64,000 bases of DNA. Source: Apostichopus japonicus. Taxonomy: Eukaryota; Echinodermata; Holothuroidea; Aspidochirotida; Stichopodidae. The notes under the pieces were generated by a model. The model saw only the letters and a list, made by a program, of their open reading frames with translations, searched no databases and was not told where the DNA came from. Location of the stretch: positions 17,639,876-17,703,875 of the forward strand of contig NC_092567.1 of NCBI RefSeq assembly GCF_037975245.1, given 5' to 3'. How positions within the stretch are numbered: the stretch's first letter is position 1; each line of letters opens with the position of its first letter. This document shows, piece by piece, positions 46,263 to 58,047 of this stretch. A program made the translations under genes and the position numbers.

Positions 46263-47185
46263 CTGTACCAAGTATGACCTCAATCCACTTTGGAGTGTCG
46301 AGAAAACCTACTTACAAGCTTTGTGTCACACACACATGTCACATACCCATACACACACACACATGCACCCATGATTGCATAGATTCCTACGGCTCGAGCC
46401 CCTGGTTGTCAGTTTCTTATTTTGACTTGCTAACTATACACCTGTAGCAACAGGGTAAACTGTTTATCTTTGACTTTATTTTCTATTGTCAATTGACATT
46501 GAAGAGGAGTCATGTTAATAAGGTCAAAGCCAGTGACTTCGAGAAGACTGGGATTATACAGATGACCAAATAACGGTCAATCAGGGGCAAATTTTGTCCA
46601 GAAATAACCTCTAGTCATCAGTTTCTTATTTGGACTTTCAACTATACTGCTCTAGTAACAGGATACTCGAACTGAATCTTCTTGTGAAGTATGACCTCAA
46701 TCCACTTTGGAGTGTCGAGAAAACCTACTTACAAGCTTTGTGTCATACACACACATGTCACATACCCATACACGCACACACACATGCACCCATGATTGCA
46801 TAGATTCCTACGACTCGAGCCCCTGGTGTCAGTTTCTTATTTTGACTTGCTAACTATACACCTGTAGCAACAGGGTAAACTGTTTATCTTTGACTTTATT
46901 TTCTATTGTCAATTGACATTGAAGCGGGGTCGTGTTAATAAGGTCAAAGCCAGTGACTTCGAGAAGACTGGGATTATACCGATGACCAAATAACGGTCAA
47001 TCAGGGGCCAATTTTGTCCAGAAATAACCTCTAGTCATCAGTTTCTTATTTGGACTTTCAACTATACTGCTGTAGTAACATGATACTCGAACTGAATCTT
47101 CTTGACCTTATCTCCTTCCACTGTCAATTGACATTGAAGCACAGTCATGTCAATAAGGTCAAGGCCAGTGACTTCGAGCAGACTG
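46263..47185. repeat. Tandem duplication, about 417-bp unit, two copies plus a partial third
   Basis: AAGTATGACCTCAATCCACT recurs at 46,270 and 46,687. GACCAAATAACGGTCAATCA recurs at 46,564 and 46,983. Each copy carries a CA-rich microsatellite (about 46,327 and 46,744). The last part (CAATTGACATTGAAGC..GTGACTTCGAG) appears a third time at 47,120-47,180. The copies are nearly identical, so the duplication is recent. Confidence 0.85.
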
Positions 47186-47302
47186 GAAGGTAGGTCGAGG
47201 TGTTCCCGCACTCTGTGATGATGGAGATTTTGTCTAGTCTGAAATTTGAGAAGAAATAAAAGTAAATAAACTAGGGCAGATGAATTTGTTTCCTTGGTAC
47301 AG

Positions 47303-47492
47303 GAAAACACTGAAGATAATGTGTCTCCTAAGGACAGGGAGAAGGTTGTTGGACACCGTTCGGAAGGTACACTTGCATGTTTACTGATAACCAGCGATCA
47401 GCAAAAGGCGACAGAGGCATGTTTGGAGAAGTTTCAAGCTGAAATTCAAATCAAGTTTTACTGTCCCCTGGTCAGAGCAGATATGATGTGAA
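47303..47492 (+). CDS. Possible terminal exon, unknown product
   Basis: The acceptor TTTGTTTCCTTGGTACAG is followed in frame by ENTEDNVSPKDREKVVGHRS, then EGTLACLLITSDQQKATEAC and a tail ending YCPLVRADMM with a TGA stop (about 47,490). The pyrimidine-rich acceptor and amphipathic composition are gene-like. No upstream exon was found, no domain is recognised, and the adjacent DNA is recently duplicated. It could equally be chance. Confidence 0.3.
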
Positions 47493-49395
47493 CCAGGGTA
47501 CATTTTTAGTTGCGGCAGAGCAGCTTAAGAAATCATCATGTCTCTCCTTCTGTTATTCTCTTCCTTTTTCTTTTGTTCTTTGTTCGTAACAAACGTCCAT
47601 AACTCAAAAAGTATTGAATGGAATTGGATCAAACTTGATACATATGTTAGGTATGTGTCATAGATCAAAACTCTTTGGGCCCTATAAGTGTTTAGGCCCT
47701 GGCATTTTAGGGGCTCAAACTAGACATTGCTGGATGAACATGAAACTTGGTACATGTAGTCCACATTTCGTGCTGAAAATTCCGAGGGTCACCAGGGGTC
47801 ATTTGAGGTCAAATTACCAGACATTGTTGGATCAACATAAAACTTAGTACATTGTGCTGAAAATTTGCAGGTCAATTTTTTGGTCACCACAAGCAAATTA
47901 CTAGACATTGTTGAATCAACATGAAACTTGGTATGAACATGTAACTTCGTGCATATAGTCAACATTTGGTGGCAACTATTTCGAAGGTAATTTGGAGGCC
48001 ATCAATTAAGAGTGTTATTGAAAATAAAGGGACATGGCCCTGGCCACAAGAGACCCTTGGTTGACCTTTGATCTTAAATTCATGAACAACCTGAAAGTAA
48101 CACTTCCACAGTAGTATCGTGACAAATCCTCAACATTGTACCATGAAATCTGTAGGTATGAGCTAAAAATGATATATATGAATCTTGGTTCACAGAGTTT
48201 CATTTTATGCTTGAATTTGAGTGAATTTGAGGTCACCAGATTGAGAACAAATCACAGAATATTGTTGAACATTGGAGTGATTGTTAATGGTCCGCAGCTA
48301 CCAAGATATTTCTGATTGTTTTACAGAAAGTGAAAACAAAGGTAACGGAAGGCTGTTTTTTTCTTCCAAAGCTTTCAATTTGCTGTTAACCTACAACTGA
48401 ACCATATATGATTTTAACTTGAATAGTAGGGTGATGTTTTGTTCAAATTTCCATTAAATATGGTGATTGGTAAGGATGTAAATTTTCTTGTAAGGAAGGA
48501 CACTAATGCTCATGTGTGATGAAATTATCTATGTCAATTGAACTTACTCTTCGTTATCTATGCCAATGATGGTGTAGGTTGCTTAGGCTGAAACTTGTTT
48601 TCCTGTTATCTGTGAAGAAATTGGAAAATAGTTGTCATGAGCATTTTTGTTCATGTGTTTATGGTTTACTGGTTTTGATTGTTGAGTTAGTTTTATAATT
48701 TGTTGTATTATATTATAGACAGGAGCTGAAAGGCACAATTGAATTTTGATACTGAATTTTGTAGGGTCATTTGACTTGGTTTGGAATGCGGTGTTCAGGG
48801 TTGTGCACAATAGAGAGGGCAGAATATTAGTACTATAAGAGCATGCAGTAAAACTTTCCCAAGCTTTTAAATCAAGATAGGATATGCTTATAACACTTAT
48901 TCTTATGGCTCATAAGGTTTTTTCATTAACACTTACAGATTCTCAGGAGCACAGATTAGAAAAACTAAATAAGACTCTTTCATTAAAGTCATATACTACA
49001 ATGGGTGTAAACAAGTTAATGTGAGAAAATGTAGTTTCTCACCACACTAAAATCACTACAATACTTTAAAAAACTTCTTTTGGAAAAAAATCATTTAAAA
49101 AATAGTATTTTTCAACAGACTTCAGCATCACTCTGCAATGATGTGGAAATAGTTTATTAGTATGTACATCACATGGGAGTCTATATATTTTGAAGGAAAA
49201 AGTTAAAAATTAACCTGGCAGGTGGTAGTCTTCAAAAATGTGTCGGGCGGCCATTTAAAAAATTAAATAAGGGCCTCCTAATTTTTTTTTCTCACTTGGT
49301 CTAAACAGAGACAATACAAACTGAAATAAACATCTTTCAAATATTGGCATTTTTTTTCTATTCCAGAAACTTTTTCATAGATATGTTGAAAATTA
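47493..49395. other. Dispersed repeat traces; no gene recognised
   Basis: 47,620-48,260 contains recurring words ACATTGTTGGATCAACAT, CATGAAACTTGGTA and GGTCA phrases in an irregular array of about 90-bp spacing, also present antisense at 44,575-44,870. The rest is anonymous AT-rich DNA. Confidence 0.45.
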
Positions 49396-49990
49396 TTCTA
49401 AGTCCGAGGAGAGCAGGCAGAGTGGCTTTGATGGCCCCAGTTACACGTACTTAATTCTGCCTTACCTTTTATACAGAAAAATAATGAAAAATATTTTAAG
49501 TCTGAGGGTCGCAGGCAGCCTAAGATGGCTTCAATTTTCATTGCGGCCTATTTTTTATACAAACAAATGTTAAAGAAAATTTTAAGTCGGAGGGGAGTAA
49601 GGATAGTGGCTACGATGGCTTGGTTTTCATTTCTGCCTATCCTTTTACATTCTATTCAAGACCGAGGGAAGTAGAAAGTGTGGCTACCATGGCTCTGATT
49701 GCATCGGTCTCATTTCTGCCTATCTTTTAATAAAGAAAAATGTGAGGGGAGTAGAAAGAGTGGCTAGATGGCTCCAATTGCAGCGTTCTCATTTCTGCCT
49801 ATCTTTTGATACAGAGAAATGTTTAAAAATCGTTTAAATCTGAATGTGTAAGAAGAGTGGCTAGGGTGGGTCCAGTTGCATCTTTCTCATTTGTGTGTAT
49901 CATTTTGTACAGGGATCAGTAGAAAATAATTCAGAGGAAGTAGGGATAGTGGCTACGATTGCATCGTTATCAAGTACGTAGCCATTTAAG
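49396..49990. repeat. Diverged tandem array, about 90-115-bp unit
   Basis: GTGGCTA.GATGG, TCATTTCTGCCTATC and GAGGGGAGTA words recur about six times between 49,400 and 49,980, with clear decay. No open frame of interest. Confidence 0.65.
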
Positions 49991-50941
49991 AACGTAGCCA
50001 CCTAGCAGCCACCTAGGCCTACAGGGTGCAGGTAAATTGTGGCGGGGTAATAATGCAACTCTCCCTGGCTGGAGCCTTTTATTACATATATTTGAACTGG
50101 TATTTATTTTTCTCATGCTGAAATATTACGAAAATGAAGGTGTTCAGACTATGCATTGTTCCTAACTTCGCATTACTCTTACTGTAATATATTGCTTACG
50201 AGTACAAACTAGCCTAGTACTAGTAGTATTACTAAATGGACCCTGCATAGTTTAGAAACAGAATATGAGAGGATTTTCAACCATTCAACTGAAGAAATAG
50301 CTGTGTGAAACAAAATTCACCCTTCATTAGATCTGCTCAGCAGATATCAATTGTGAAAGTTTCGGAAATTCCGGTAAATTTTTTAGGGAAAATTTTGTAT
50401 TTTCTGTACAGGAAAATATTGGCTCAGCCTAGCCTATGCCTACTGTAGGTTGACAACGTCGGAGTATAGCCAAAAGTTGAAAGGCATTAAATATTTGAAA
50501 TAGACTGGTCTAATTCTTACCATCAATTCATAATATATTCATTTTATCCAACGAAAATTGTGGTTGATTGGTAAAAGTGTTGAGTTTTGCGAGGTTCCAT
50601 TCAAGTTAACACAATGTTCAAATACCTGACGGAAATATTTTTCAAAGGTCATTTTTTGTGGGAAGATCGTAAAATGTTGTGACCTAACATTGAATTTATT
50701 GATGGTTTTTACTACATATTTGAAAACTGGTAGGTTTTCATTTTCCCTTGCTGTAATATTACGAACTGCAACATGAGGGTGTCCGGTCTTAGCAGAGTTC
50801 CTAGCAGAGTTCCTAACTTCGCAATATATAGGCCTAGGCTAGGCCTAGTAATAATAGACTAGTACAAATCAGCCTTAACTCAGACCTACGCTAGGTCCAC
50901 TGTACTAACGGAGTAACGTTAGATCGAACACAGTGGCGTAC
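49991..50941. other. No gene recognised
   Basis: A short repeat, ATTACGAA..ATGAGGGTGT..GTTCCTAACTTCGCA, appears near 50,130-50,170 and 50,755-50,820, hinting at an old duplication. Nothing else. Confidence 0.35.
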
Positions 50942-53205
50942 CCCAGCAAAAAATGTACCCTAATTTTACCGCGGTAAACTATGGTAAATGTGTGGTAAAT
51001 AGGGTAAATGTGTGGTAAAATTGTGGTAAAATCAACAGCGGTACATTTACCGCAGTTTTACCATGGTATTACCGCGGTAAAAGTATGGTAAAAGTGCGGT
51101 ACATTTACTACGGTAAATTTACCGCAGTTTTACCATGATATTACCGCGGTATAAGTAGGGTAAAAGTGCGGTACATTTACCGCGGTAAATTTACTGCAGT
51201 TTTACCATGATACTACCGCGGTATAAGTAGGGTAAAAGTGCGGTACATTTACTGCGGTAAATTTACCGCAGTTTTACCATGGTATTACCGCGGTAAAAGT
51301 GTGGTACATTTACTACGGTAAATTTACTGCAGTTTTACCATGGTATTACCGCGGTAAAAGTAGGTTAAAAGTGTGGTACATTTACTGCGGTAAATTTACC
51401 GCAGTTTTACCATGATATAACCGCGGTATAAGAAGGGTAAAAGTGTGGTACATTTACCGTGGTAAATTTACCGCAGTTTTACCATGACATTACCGCGGTA
51501 TAAGTAGGGTAAAAGTGCGGTACATTTACTACGGTAAATTAACCACAGTTTTACCACGGTATTACCGCGGTAAAAGTAGGGTAAAAGCGTGGTACATTTA
51601 CTACGGTAAATTTACCATAGTTTTACCATGATATTACTGTAGTAAAAGTAGGGTAAGTTTATATGGTACATAAACTGCATATGTGAAATTCCTACAATTG
51701 TGCCATGATTAACCACAGTAAAAATAGGGTAAAACTATATACGGTGCAATTATACTATGGTAAATTTACCATAATTGTACCATGATTTTACCACAGTAGA
51801 ACATATATGGGCCACACTATGAAACATGATTTTACATTTACAGCAATTTTCCATGATTTTGTCCCATATTTTTGCAATACTGATATGACAAACCTTTTGT
51901 CCTATTCATATCTTAATGTTGGCAATATAAATTACCTGTGGATATGAGTTGAATAAAGACAAACTGCTATTCTTATATGTTATAGTATGCCTCTCTTTTC
52001 CTAAAAAAAAACAAGCAGAGGATAGATACATAGAGAATTCCTTCATGGAATCCCTGAAATATTTGAGAGGAGACAACAATTAATTCTTTTTTCATTATTA
52101 GGGAGAACCTAAAAGCCTTTAAAATGAAAAAAAAGAACTATATAAACTATCACACATAAGGCATAACTTCTGTGCCTCAACACTGTGGCACACAAAAATT
52201 GTCCAATCAGTGTCCTCAGATTTGGGTATTCTCTGTCAGGTCCATTAAATGACTTGACAAGTCTATGTATCTATGAAGAGAGTACTCTTTCCATTTATAA
52301 TAAGTCTTTGAGGACAATAAGAGATCAAAAGTCCAATCAGGAATCATACCATCTAGGGTAATTGAAATTCAACAAAGCTTTCTCATGTGTGAAACCTCCA
52401 TGGATTTGATGAATTAAAAACTGTTGCATTCTACTGAGGACTTACATGTCAGGTATACAACCATTACAATAAGGGCAAAGGCATGTAGCCAAATTATGAT
52501 ACAGTACACTGATGGGTGAAATTCAAAGAAATATATGGTATACATGCTGATTGAAGTTAGGACAAAATCATGCTCAATGTTAGGTAAAACTGTCCTACAG
52601 TTAGTGTAAAATCATGGTAAATTGAGGTAAAACTAAGGTAAAAGCGTAGTAAATCTACGGTAAAAGCGGGGTAAAAGCGTGGTAAAAGTATGGTAAATTG
52701 AGGTAAGAGCATGGTAAATCTACGGTAAAATTGGGGTAAAAGAACGGTAAAACTGTGGTAAATTTAGGGTAAAAGTGTAGTAAATGCGTGGTCAATCTAG
52801 GGTAAAATTGGGGGTAAAAGAACGGTAAACTGTGGTAAAAGCATGGTAAAATATGGTAAATTGAGGTAAAACTAAGGAAAAAGCGTGGTAAATATACGGT
52901 ACAATTGGGGTAAAAGAACGGTAAAGCTGTGGTAAATTTGGGGTAAAAGCGTAGTAAAAGTGTAGTAAAAGCGCGGTAAAAGTATGGTAACACCGTGGTA
53001 AATTTGCGGTAAAATTGGGGTAAAAGTGAGGTAAAACCATGGTAAATTTGTGGTAATTTACTGCGATAAACCGCGGTTTACCGCGTCCATAGGGCCAAAA
53101 CACCGCGGTAATGTACAACAAATTTACCGCGTTTTTACCCCGGTTTTACCGGGGTAAAAGTGTGGTATGCTACCGCGGTAAATTTGAGGTAAATTTTTTC
53201 CTGGG
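50942..53205. mobile_element. 2.3-kb foldback element made of GGTAAA/TTTACC palindromic units
   Basis: The ends are inverted: CCCAGCAAAAAATGTACC at 50,942 and GGTAAATTTTTTCCTGGG ending 53,205. The left arm (50,975-51,800) is a tandem array of units of about 70-80 bp containing the palindrome TTACCGCGGTAA and the words GGTACATTTAC and GTTTTACCATG. The right arm (52,600-53,190) is mostly GGTAAAA-type words in one orientation. A centre of about 800 bp (51,800-52,600) is unique and has no coding sequence. Long frames in the right arm rich in Phe-Tyr-Pro are repeat artefacts. Non-autonomous; no transposase seen. Confidence 0.8.
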
Positions 53206-53264
53206 ACCAAAATTCATATTATTATCACTTAAATATTATCATTAAATACTTACTAAATAAATAG

Positions 53265-53430
53265 ACTTACCGCTTTCTTCTACTGGCGAGTTGGATTTGG
53301 TAAATATGGAACGCAAACACCAATATTCTGCTGCACTGGATCTATCTAATTGTGGAGAGTTGGGTTTGGTGTGCTTTTTACGTGACCCGCCATGCGGGAT
53401 ACAAAACGTCACGGGTGGTACGAGCACGTG
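53265..53430 (-). other. Possible exon with strong splice donor
   Basis: On the minus strand an open stretch reads KKHTKPNSPQLDRSSAAEYW then CLRSIFTKSNSPVEES, directly followed by a consensus donor GCG|GTAAGTCT (about 53,272). TKPNSP and TKSNSP are an internal repeat. No acceptor, ATG in frame or homologue is recognised; the next exon would have to lie beyond the foldback element. Weak. Confidence 0.25.
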
Positions 53431-53970
53431 CACAGTCTAGACGGAAATACATGCAGGCTTGCACAGCAGTTCCATTTATTTTGACCCCAAACATCCAGCA
53501 TATCGACAAGCGCTCGTCCAATCACAATAGGAATCATAAATTTAACCAATGATATTGCCTTATTTCTGCATGATCACCGTGTGTTTTTATCTAATTAAAA
53601 TAAAGACTGGGAGTTGAATTTAAAGGTACAGGTCACGATAACACATAATAACACTATGTTCACCGATGTAATTGAACAAATGCTTACGTCTACATCGCAA
53701 TACCTTTAAGTACCATGCGCTGTATTAAAAATCACTTAAAAAATTACGGAAAACGTACCAAAAGTATGTTTTCTGATCATTTTAAAATGTTATCAATAAG
53801 TAACATTTAAGTGTCATCTTGTGATGTACACTACGATGAAATTTCACATCAAACAGACATTAGGGTAAAAACTAGTAGGCATTTAAAGAGCCCTCAGACT
53901 GAAAACGATTGGTGTGAGATAATCTCCATATATGTTATATATGGAGATAAAAACGAAATGCCGTCAAAAA
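53431..53970. other. No gene recognised; contains a short hairpin
   Basis: TCTCCATATAT and ATATATGGAGA around GTT (53,923-53,947) form a perfect 11-bp stem. It lies about 25 bp upstream of the point where homology with the other MBF2-like units begins. Confidence 0.5.
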
Positions 53971-54105
53971 GGTTGTTTATGTCCCCCGATTGACTAAAGG
54001 GACACACACAACATTGTTTGCCCATGCAGGTCACATATGCGTACATGAAACTGAAAACTTTGTAACGGTATCACATATGTAAATCACATATTCTTTGTTC
54101 TTCAG
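53971..54105 (+). promoter_or_regulatory. Upstream/intron region of MBF2-like copy 2 (lacks the TATA-bearing part)
   Basis: Homology with copies 1 and 3 starts at GTTGTTTATGTCCCCCGATT (53,972), i.e. at the intronic hairpin, and runs to the acceptor TTTGTTCTTCAG (54,094-54,105). The TATA box and first-exon words kept before copies 1 and 3 are absent here. Copy 2 may use another promoter or have lost its own. Confidence 0.6.
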
Positions 54106-54503
54106 ATACCAACATGGCGATAGTTGCTGCTGCTACTGTTACATTAAGTGCCCTTGCGAGTGGCAAGGTCGTTTATGATGCGGCTAACGACCTATACAAG
54201 GGACAGGGTGGAAAATTCAACCTTACTCTTGGATTACGGAAGGATGGGGACGTGTTACTCCATGAAGAAAGCATAAGTCCAGGTTCCGGGCCTGGATATC
54301 AGACACGTGAATTCAAATACCGATGTCGAAGAAATGAAGTGATCACATACGTTGTAGCCGAGGATAAGCGGGGTGATGGCACAGGTGGGAGTCCAGAACT
54401 TATAAGTGGTGGAGCAGGTCAGGATCATATAATAATCGAGGTGACGTCTCAATTGTGCAGAGGTTTTGATTTTACTGTTTCGGTTTATGGTAAAAGAAGG
54501 TAA
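54106..54503 (+). CDS. MBF2-like protein, copy 2
   Basis: ATG at 54,114 (GATACCAACATGG), stop TAA 54,501-54,503, 129 aa in one exon after the acceptor TTCTTCAG. Residues 1-20 (MAIVAAATVTLSALASGKVV) are hydrophobic and could act as signal or anchor; no clear cleavage site. The domain, from about residue 33, shows GDVLLHEESI, FKYRCRRNEVITYVVAEDK, GTGGSPELISGGAGQDH and SQLCRGFDFTVSVYG, following copy 1 closely. Differences are mostly conservative, arguing that both copies have been under selection for protein. One Cys (SQLC) is unique to this copy. Poly(A) signals AATAAATAAATG lie at about 54,640. Molecular role unknown. Copy 3 follows 1.2 kb downstream in the same orientation but is broken. Confidence 0.75.
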
Positions 54504-55140
54504 ATTTTACTGAATGTTTCATTTACTGGCTTGGAGGCCTAATTGTGTTATTAGTTCAAAAATGATCTCATGATTGATAATTATTATGTTATTCTATTAT
54601 GGACATATTCTCTTTACATTAAAACATTATGATACAAATTAATAAATAAATGAAGCAGGAAAGTTATTGCCAGCAGTGTTCCGATCATGATTTCAAATAT
54701 AAATGATGTGATATTATGGATTCGGAAAGACCTTTAATAATCTAAGTGACTCTTTTACATCAGTACTTCGGATATCATCAGCATATGCAGTAAACATCAT
54801 CGAATATTGTGGGCGAAGCTTTCAGGTGATTATGATGATTTTGGGACATAAGTTATCACCGTTTCGCAAAGTATCATTGAAATATTTGAAAAGACACATC
54901 AAATAAAAATTCAATAATTTTGTTTACATAACACAGTACCGCACAAACCGATCGTCAAATCCTGTTGCAATTCGAATTACCGTCTGAAGAATGTTTAATA
55001 TTTCCCTCAACGTATACACATATAAGACGCAGATGTTTATTTTGTTATATTCTTATAAAAAAAATAGCTAACTTAATACAATTAATATGATGTGAAATAT
55101 CTAAAGCAACCCTAGTCCTAACAATGCTTTGTTCTTTGAA
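54504..55140 (+). other. 3' flank of MBF2-like copy 2
   Basis: Matches 19,800-20,380 in reverse, confirming that the duplicated unit extends well beyond the gene. No other gene. Confidence 0.7.
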
Positions 55141-55715
55141 TGTTCCAGTCGCTGCTAATTGACATTTTAAGATATTTTATGTTTACAAATTCAATCCACA
55201 AGCGGCTCGCTTTTAGCAAGGTTAGGGAACTTTGACTAATGGTGAATGTGTTAGTGTGTCACCAACACATTACGTATAAACCCAAATGAACACCAACCAG
55301 TGCCTCCAAGTTTCGCTGGGATATAATCGCAAGGAAAAGTAAGCGAAAGTATTAAATTAAACACACAGGCCGTGTTATAGCTGCAATATTCTGGAGAGAC
55401 GTCAACATATCAGAAACTTGTTTCACTGCTCTGTTCGTTGTTATTTGCACAGTTCAGGTCTTTATTTTGTTCTTATATAGTTTGGAAAGAACCCCTTTAA
55501 ATGATATATTACTCACTTCTTCACAGACACTTAGTAACACAGTACGGAGGAACGTATCGTCACTAACAACAACACTAGGTTGTGTATGTCTCCCGATTGA
55601 CTAGGGGACATACACAACATTGTTTGTCCATGCAGGTCACACAAGAGTACATGAAGCTGTAGACTTTGTACCAATATCACATTATTATGTAAATCACATT
55701 CTATTTGTTTTTCAG
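55141..55715 (+). promoter_or_regulatory. Promoter and intron region of broken MBF2-like copy 3
   Basis: Matches 21,360-20,809 in reverse: CCACAAGCGGCTCGCTTTTA (55,196), TATA box TCTTATATAG (55,471), first-exon words CACTTCTTCACAGACACTTA and GGAGGAACGTATCGTCACTA, hairpin GTTGTGTATGTC..GACATACACAAC (55,579-55,618), then acceptor TTTGTTTTTCAG (55,704-55,715). The 5' parts look intact although the coding exon does not. Confidence 0.6.
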
Positions 55716-56310
55716 GTGGTATTATGCCGTTAAACGGAGCTGCTGTTGCCGCTGGTGTTGCTGCTGTTTTGTGATACAACAATAAAAATACTCAGCAGTT
55801 AGTTTTACGACGCTTAAGCGACCAAAAATGTGGGAGAAACCCGCAAGGGCTTATGGATTACAACTTACACGTTTGGGTGGCTCAAAGTTTAAGTTTTTAC
55901 TTATTCCGTTGTTTAGTTGTTAGTTATCAGCTGTTAGTTATTGTTCGGTCAATTTTAGTTAGCTTGTTGTTATTTAGCCTTTTAATTTAGTGTTTCGCGT
56001 TGAAAAATAGAAGACAATTTTAATGGTTGTGTTTCGTGACTTATTTTGGAGCTACTATTTTTGAAGATTAAACATTTCCGTTAACATGTCTACAAATTAC
56101 GGTGGAACATTTCCGTTTAAAGTTTCTACAGTTTGGTGGCTAGGGTACAATATGTTATTCTATCATGAACATATTCTCTCCAATCATTATCATACAAATT
56201 AATAAATAAATAAATAAAGCATGTAACTTATTGCCGGCAGTGTTCCAATCATGATTTCAAATATTAATAATTTGATATTATGGATTCGGAAAGACGTATA
56301 ATAATCTAAT
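55716..56310 (+). pseudogene. MBF2-like copy 3, coding exon replaced after codon 16
   Basis: ATG at 55,724 gives MPLNGAAVAAGVAAVL then TGA (55,772-55,774). This Ala/Gly-rich start parallels the N-terminus of copy 1 (MAAALVGGVAAV). From about 55,770 to 56,148 unrelated T-rich DNA occupies the place of the MBF2 domain; it begins TGTGATACAACA and ends GGTGGCTAGGGTACA. After it the 3' flank of the family resumes (GTTATTCTATCATGAACATA, AATAAATAAATAAATAAAGC, TATGGATTCGGAAAGACG). The inserted block has TG..CA ends as an LTR would, but no matching target duplication, and the domain is missing, so deletion accompanied insertion. Confidence 0.7.
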
Positions 56311-58047
56311 TGAACGACAAGGCGAATACCAACAATGAACTAGATAGGCAAATTAGATTTAGACGATTTTCATTGGAAAAGGGAGCTTTTTCATACCGAG
56401 ACAAGCATTTATAAAGCAACGATAATATATATCAGTAACTTGAAAACAAATTTGGGAGGATTTGTAGAACGCGTGATGAGTTGTTTCGCAAAAGTTATTC
56501 ACATACATAGCGACTTGAAATTAGGTCATACCGAAATATTGAAGTTTGCATGTTTAAAGATGGTTAGATGATTAATTCTAACTGTCAACAGACCATTAGG
56601 TTAAGGCTCAGTCTGGATATTTACGTCGGGCAATTGTGTGACCTCAAAGCGTTCGGAAATGCAACAATGCGAAGAATGATTGTAAGCCAAGCTTGATCGC
56701 TTTTACTAATAGATATGCATTACATACATCGTCATTATTTGCGAAATGTATGGGGTTGATGCATCACCCTGTGGGTGTTTTGAGGTCAAACCACCTACAT
56801 AATATTCAGGTTGCTCTAGATGCAAAATTACTTTTTTTTATTTTGTTCAAAGAAAAACGTGTTTAGTCTTAGCTATAGTATATATAACACCATTCTTTAG
56901 AATGGAACAAGATACCGACTGTGGTAAATGTATCCTCAAATTCCACTGTTGCTATTATTCTTGTGGAAGTCGTATGTGTAATCAATAACAAGTTCGGACG
57001 TGTCCGTTTGACTCGTAATATTCTATGTAGATATATATTGTGGACATAATACTTATTTTGTATACGACGATCGATCACATTGTTGAGTGGGTTACATAGT
57101 GGGTCACAAATTTTATCACGTGGTATATAATTAAAGGCCAAAATGAGAGTATATGAGCCATTAGTTTGAAAGAAGACAATTTGTAATGAAATTATTTACT
57201 AATCAGTGTGATGTTATTTAAGATTCCAGCAAATTATTATCAATTTGCGCAACTAACTTTGCTATCGATTCGCTTTTCCACAAAAATGTTTTGTCATTCA
57301 GATATGAATTTGAAGTATTGAGCTGTTTAAAACGACAATCATTGTCCATGATGGACCTAGGTATTTGTCTGTGCTATTTGTATTGTGATATCGCACGTAA
57401 ACCATATATTGAATTAATATTTGATCGAGTTGGAATATTTTCTCCATGTTTCCGTCATATTTAGTGTAATCATTGAAATATTATAAGCTTAGCTGCTATA
57501 CTTTCCATTTATTCAGTTCAGTTGTAGCCTATATCATTTGTATATACCGACACACTTTCAAACCTTTAAGACGCTAAATACATATTTCATGATAGTTGTT
57601 TCCCTATAGGAAGTTAGTAGGACTATCCTGTGGTTGGCAGAACCGACACAAGGTTGAATCTCTTATTTGGACTAGAGATCAAGCTAGTTTGGATATTAAA
57701 TCAAGGCATCGCCATTCGCAAAGGATTCGTTTCCAATTTAACATTCAATTCAAGGTAAATTGATTTTCATATTAAGTTACCAAGGTTTTTAACGTTGGAG
57801 ATTTTAGAAAAACTGATCATTGAAATTGAAATGAACCATAAGGAAATTAAGCAGAAAACACAACTGATTTCCTTATCGGGCGAATTATTTCACGTTCTAA
57901 AGTAAGCGTTATCGGTCTCAGCCAACTTTTCCGATATATCTGTCAGAATGTTCATTATTAAATTGAAGTAATAGCGGTATATACGACGTATAAAGAACTT
58001 ATCCAAATGAAGATTGTACTGTTATCAAGCGGGATAGAGATATCAAA
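56311..58047. other. No gene recognised
   Basis: AT-rich anonymous sequence with no convincing exon or repeat. Confidence 0.35.

Noticed and set aside
52655-53121. Two long Phe/Tyr/Pro-rich minus frames
   Set aside because: They are the translation of GGTAAA-type repeats in the foldback element; stops are simply absent from the repeat word.
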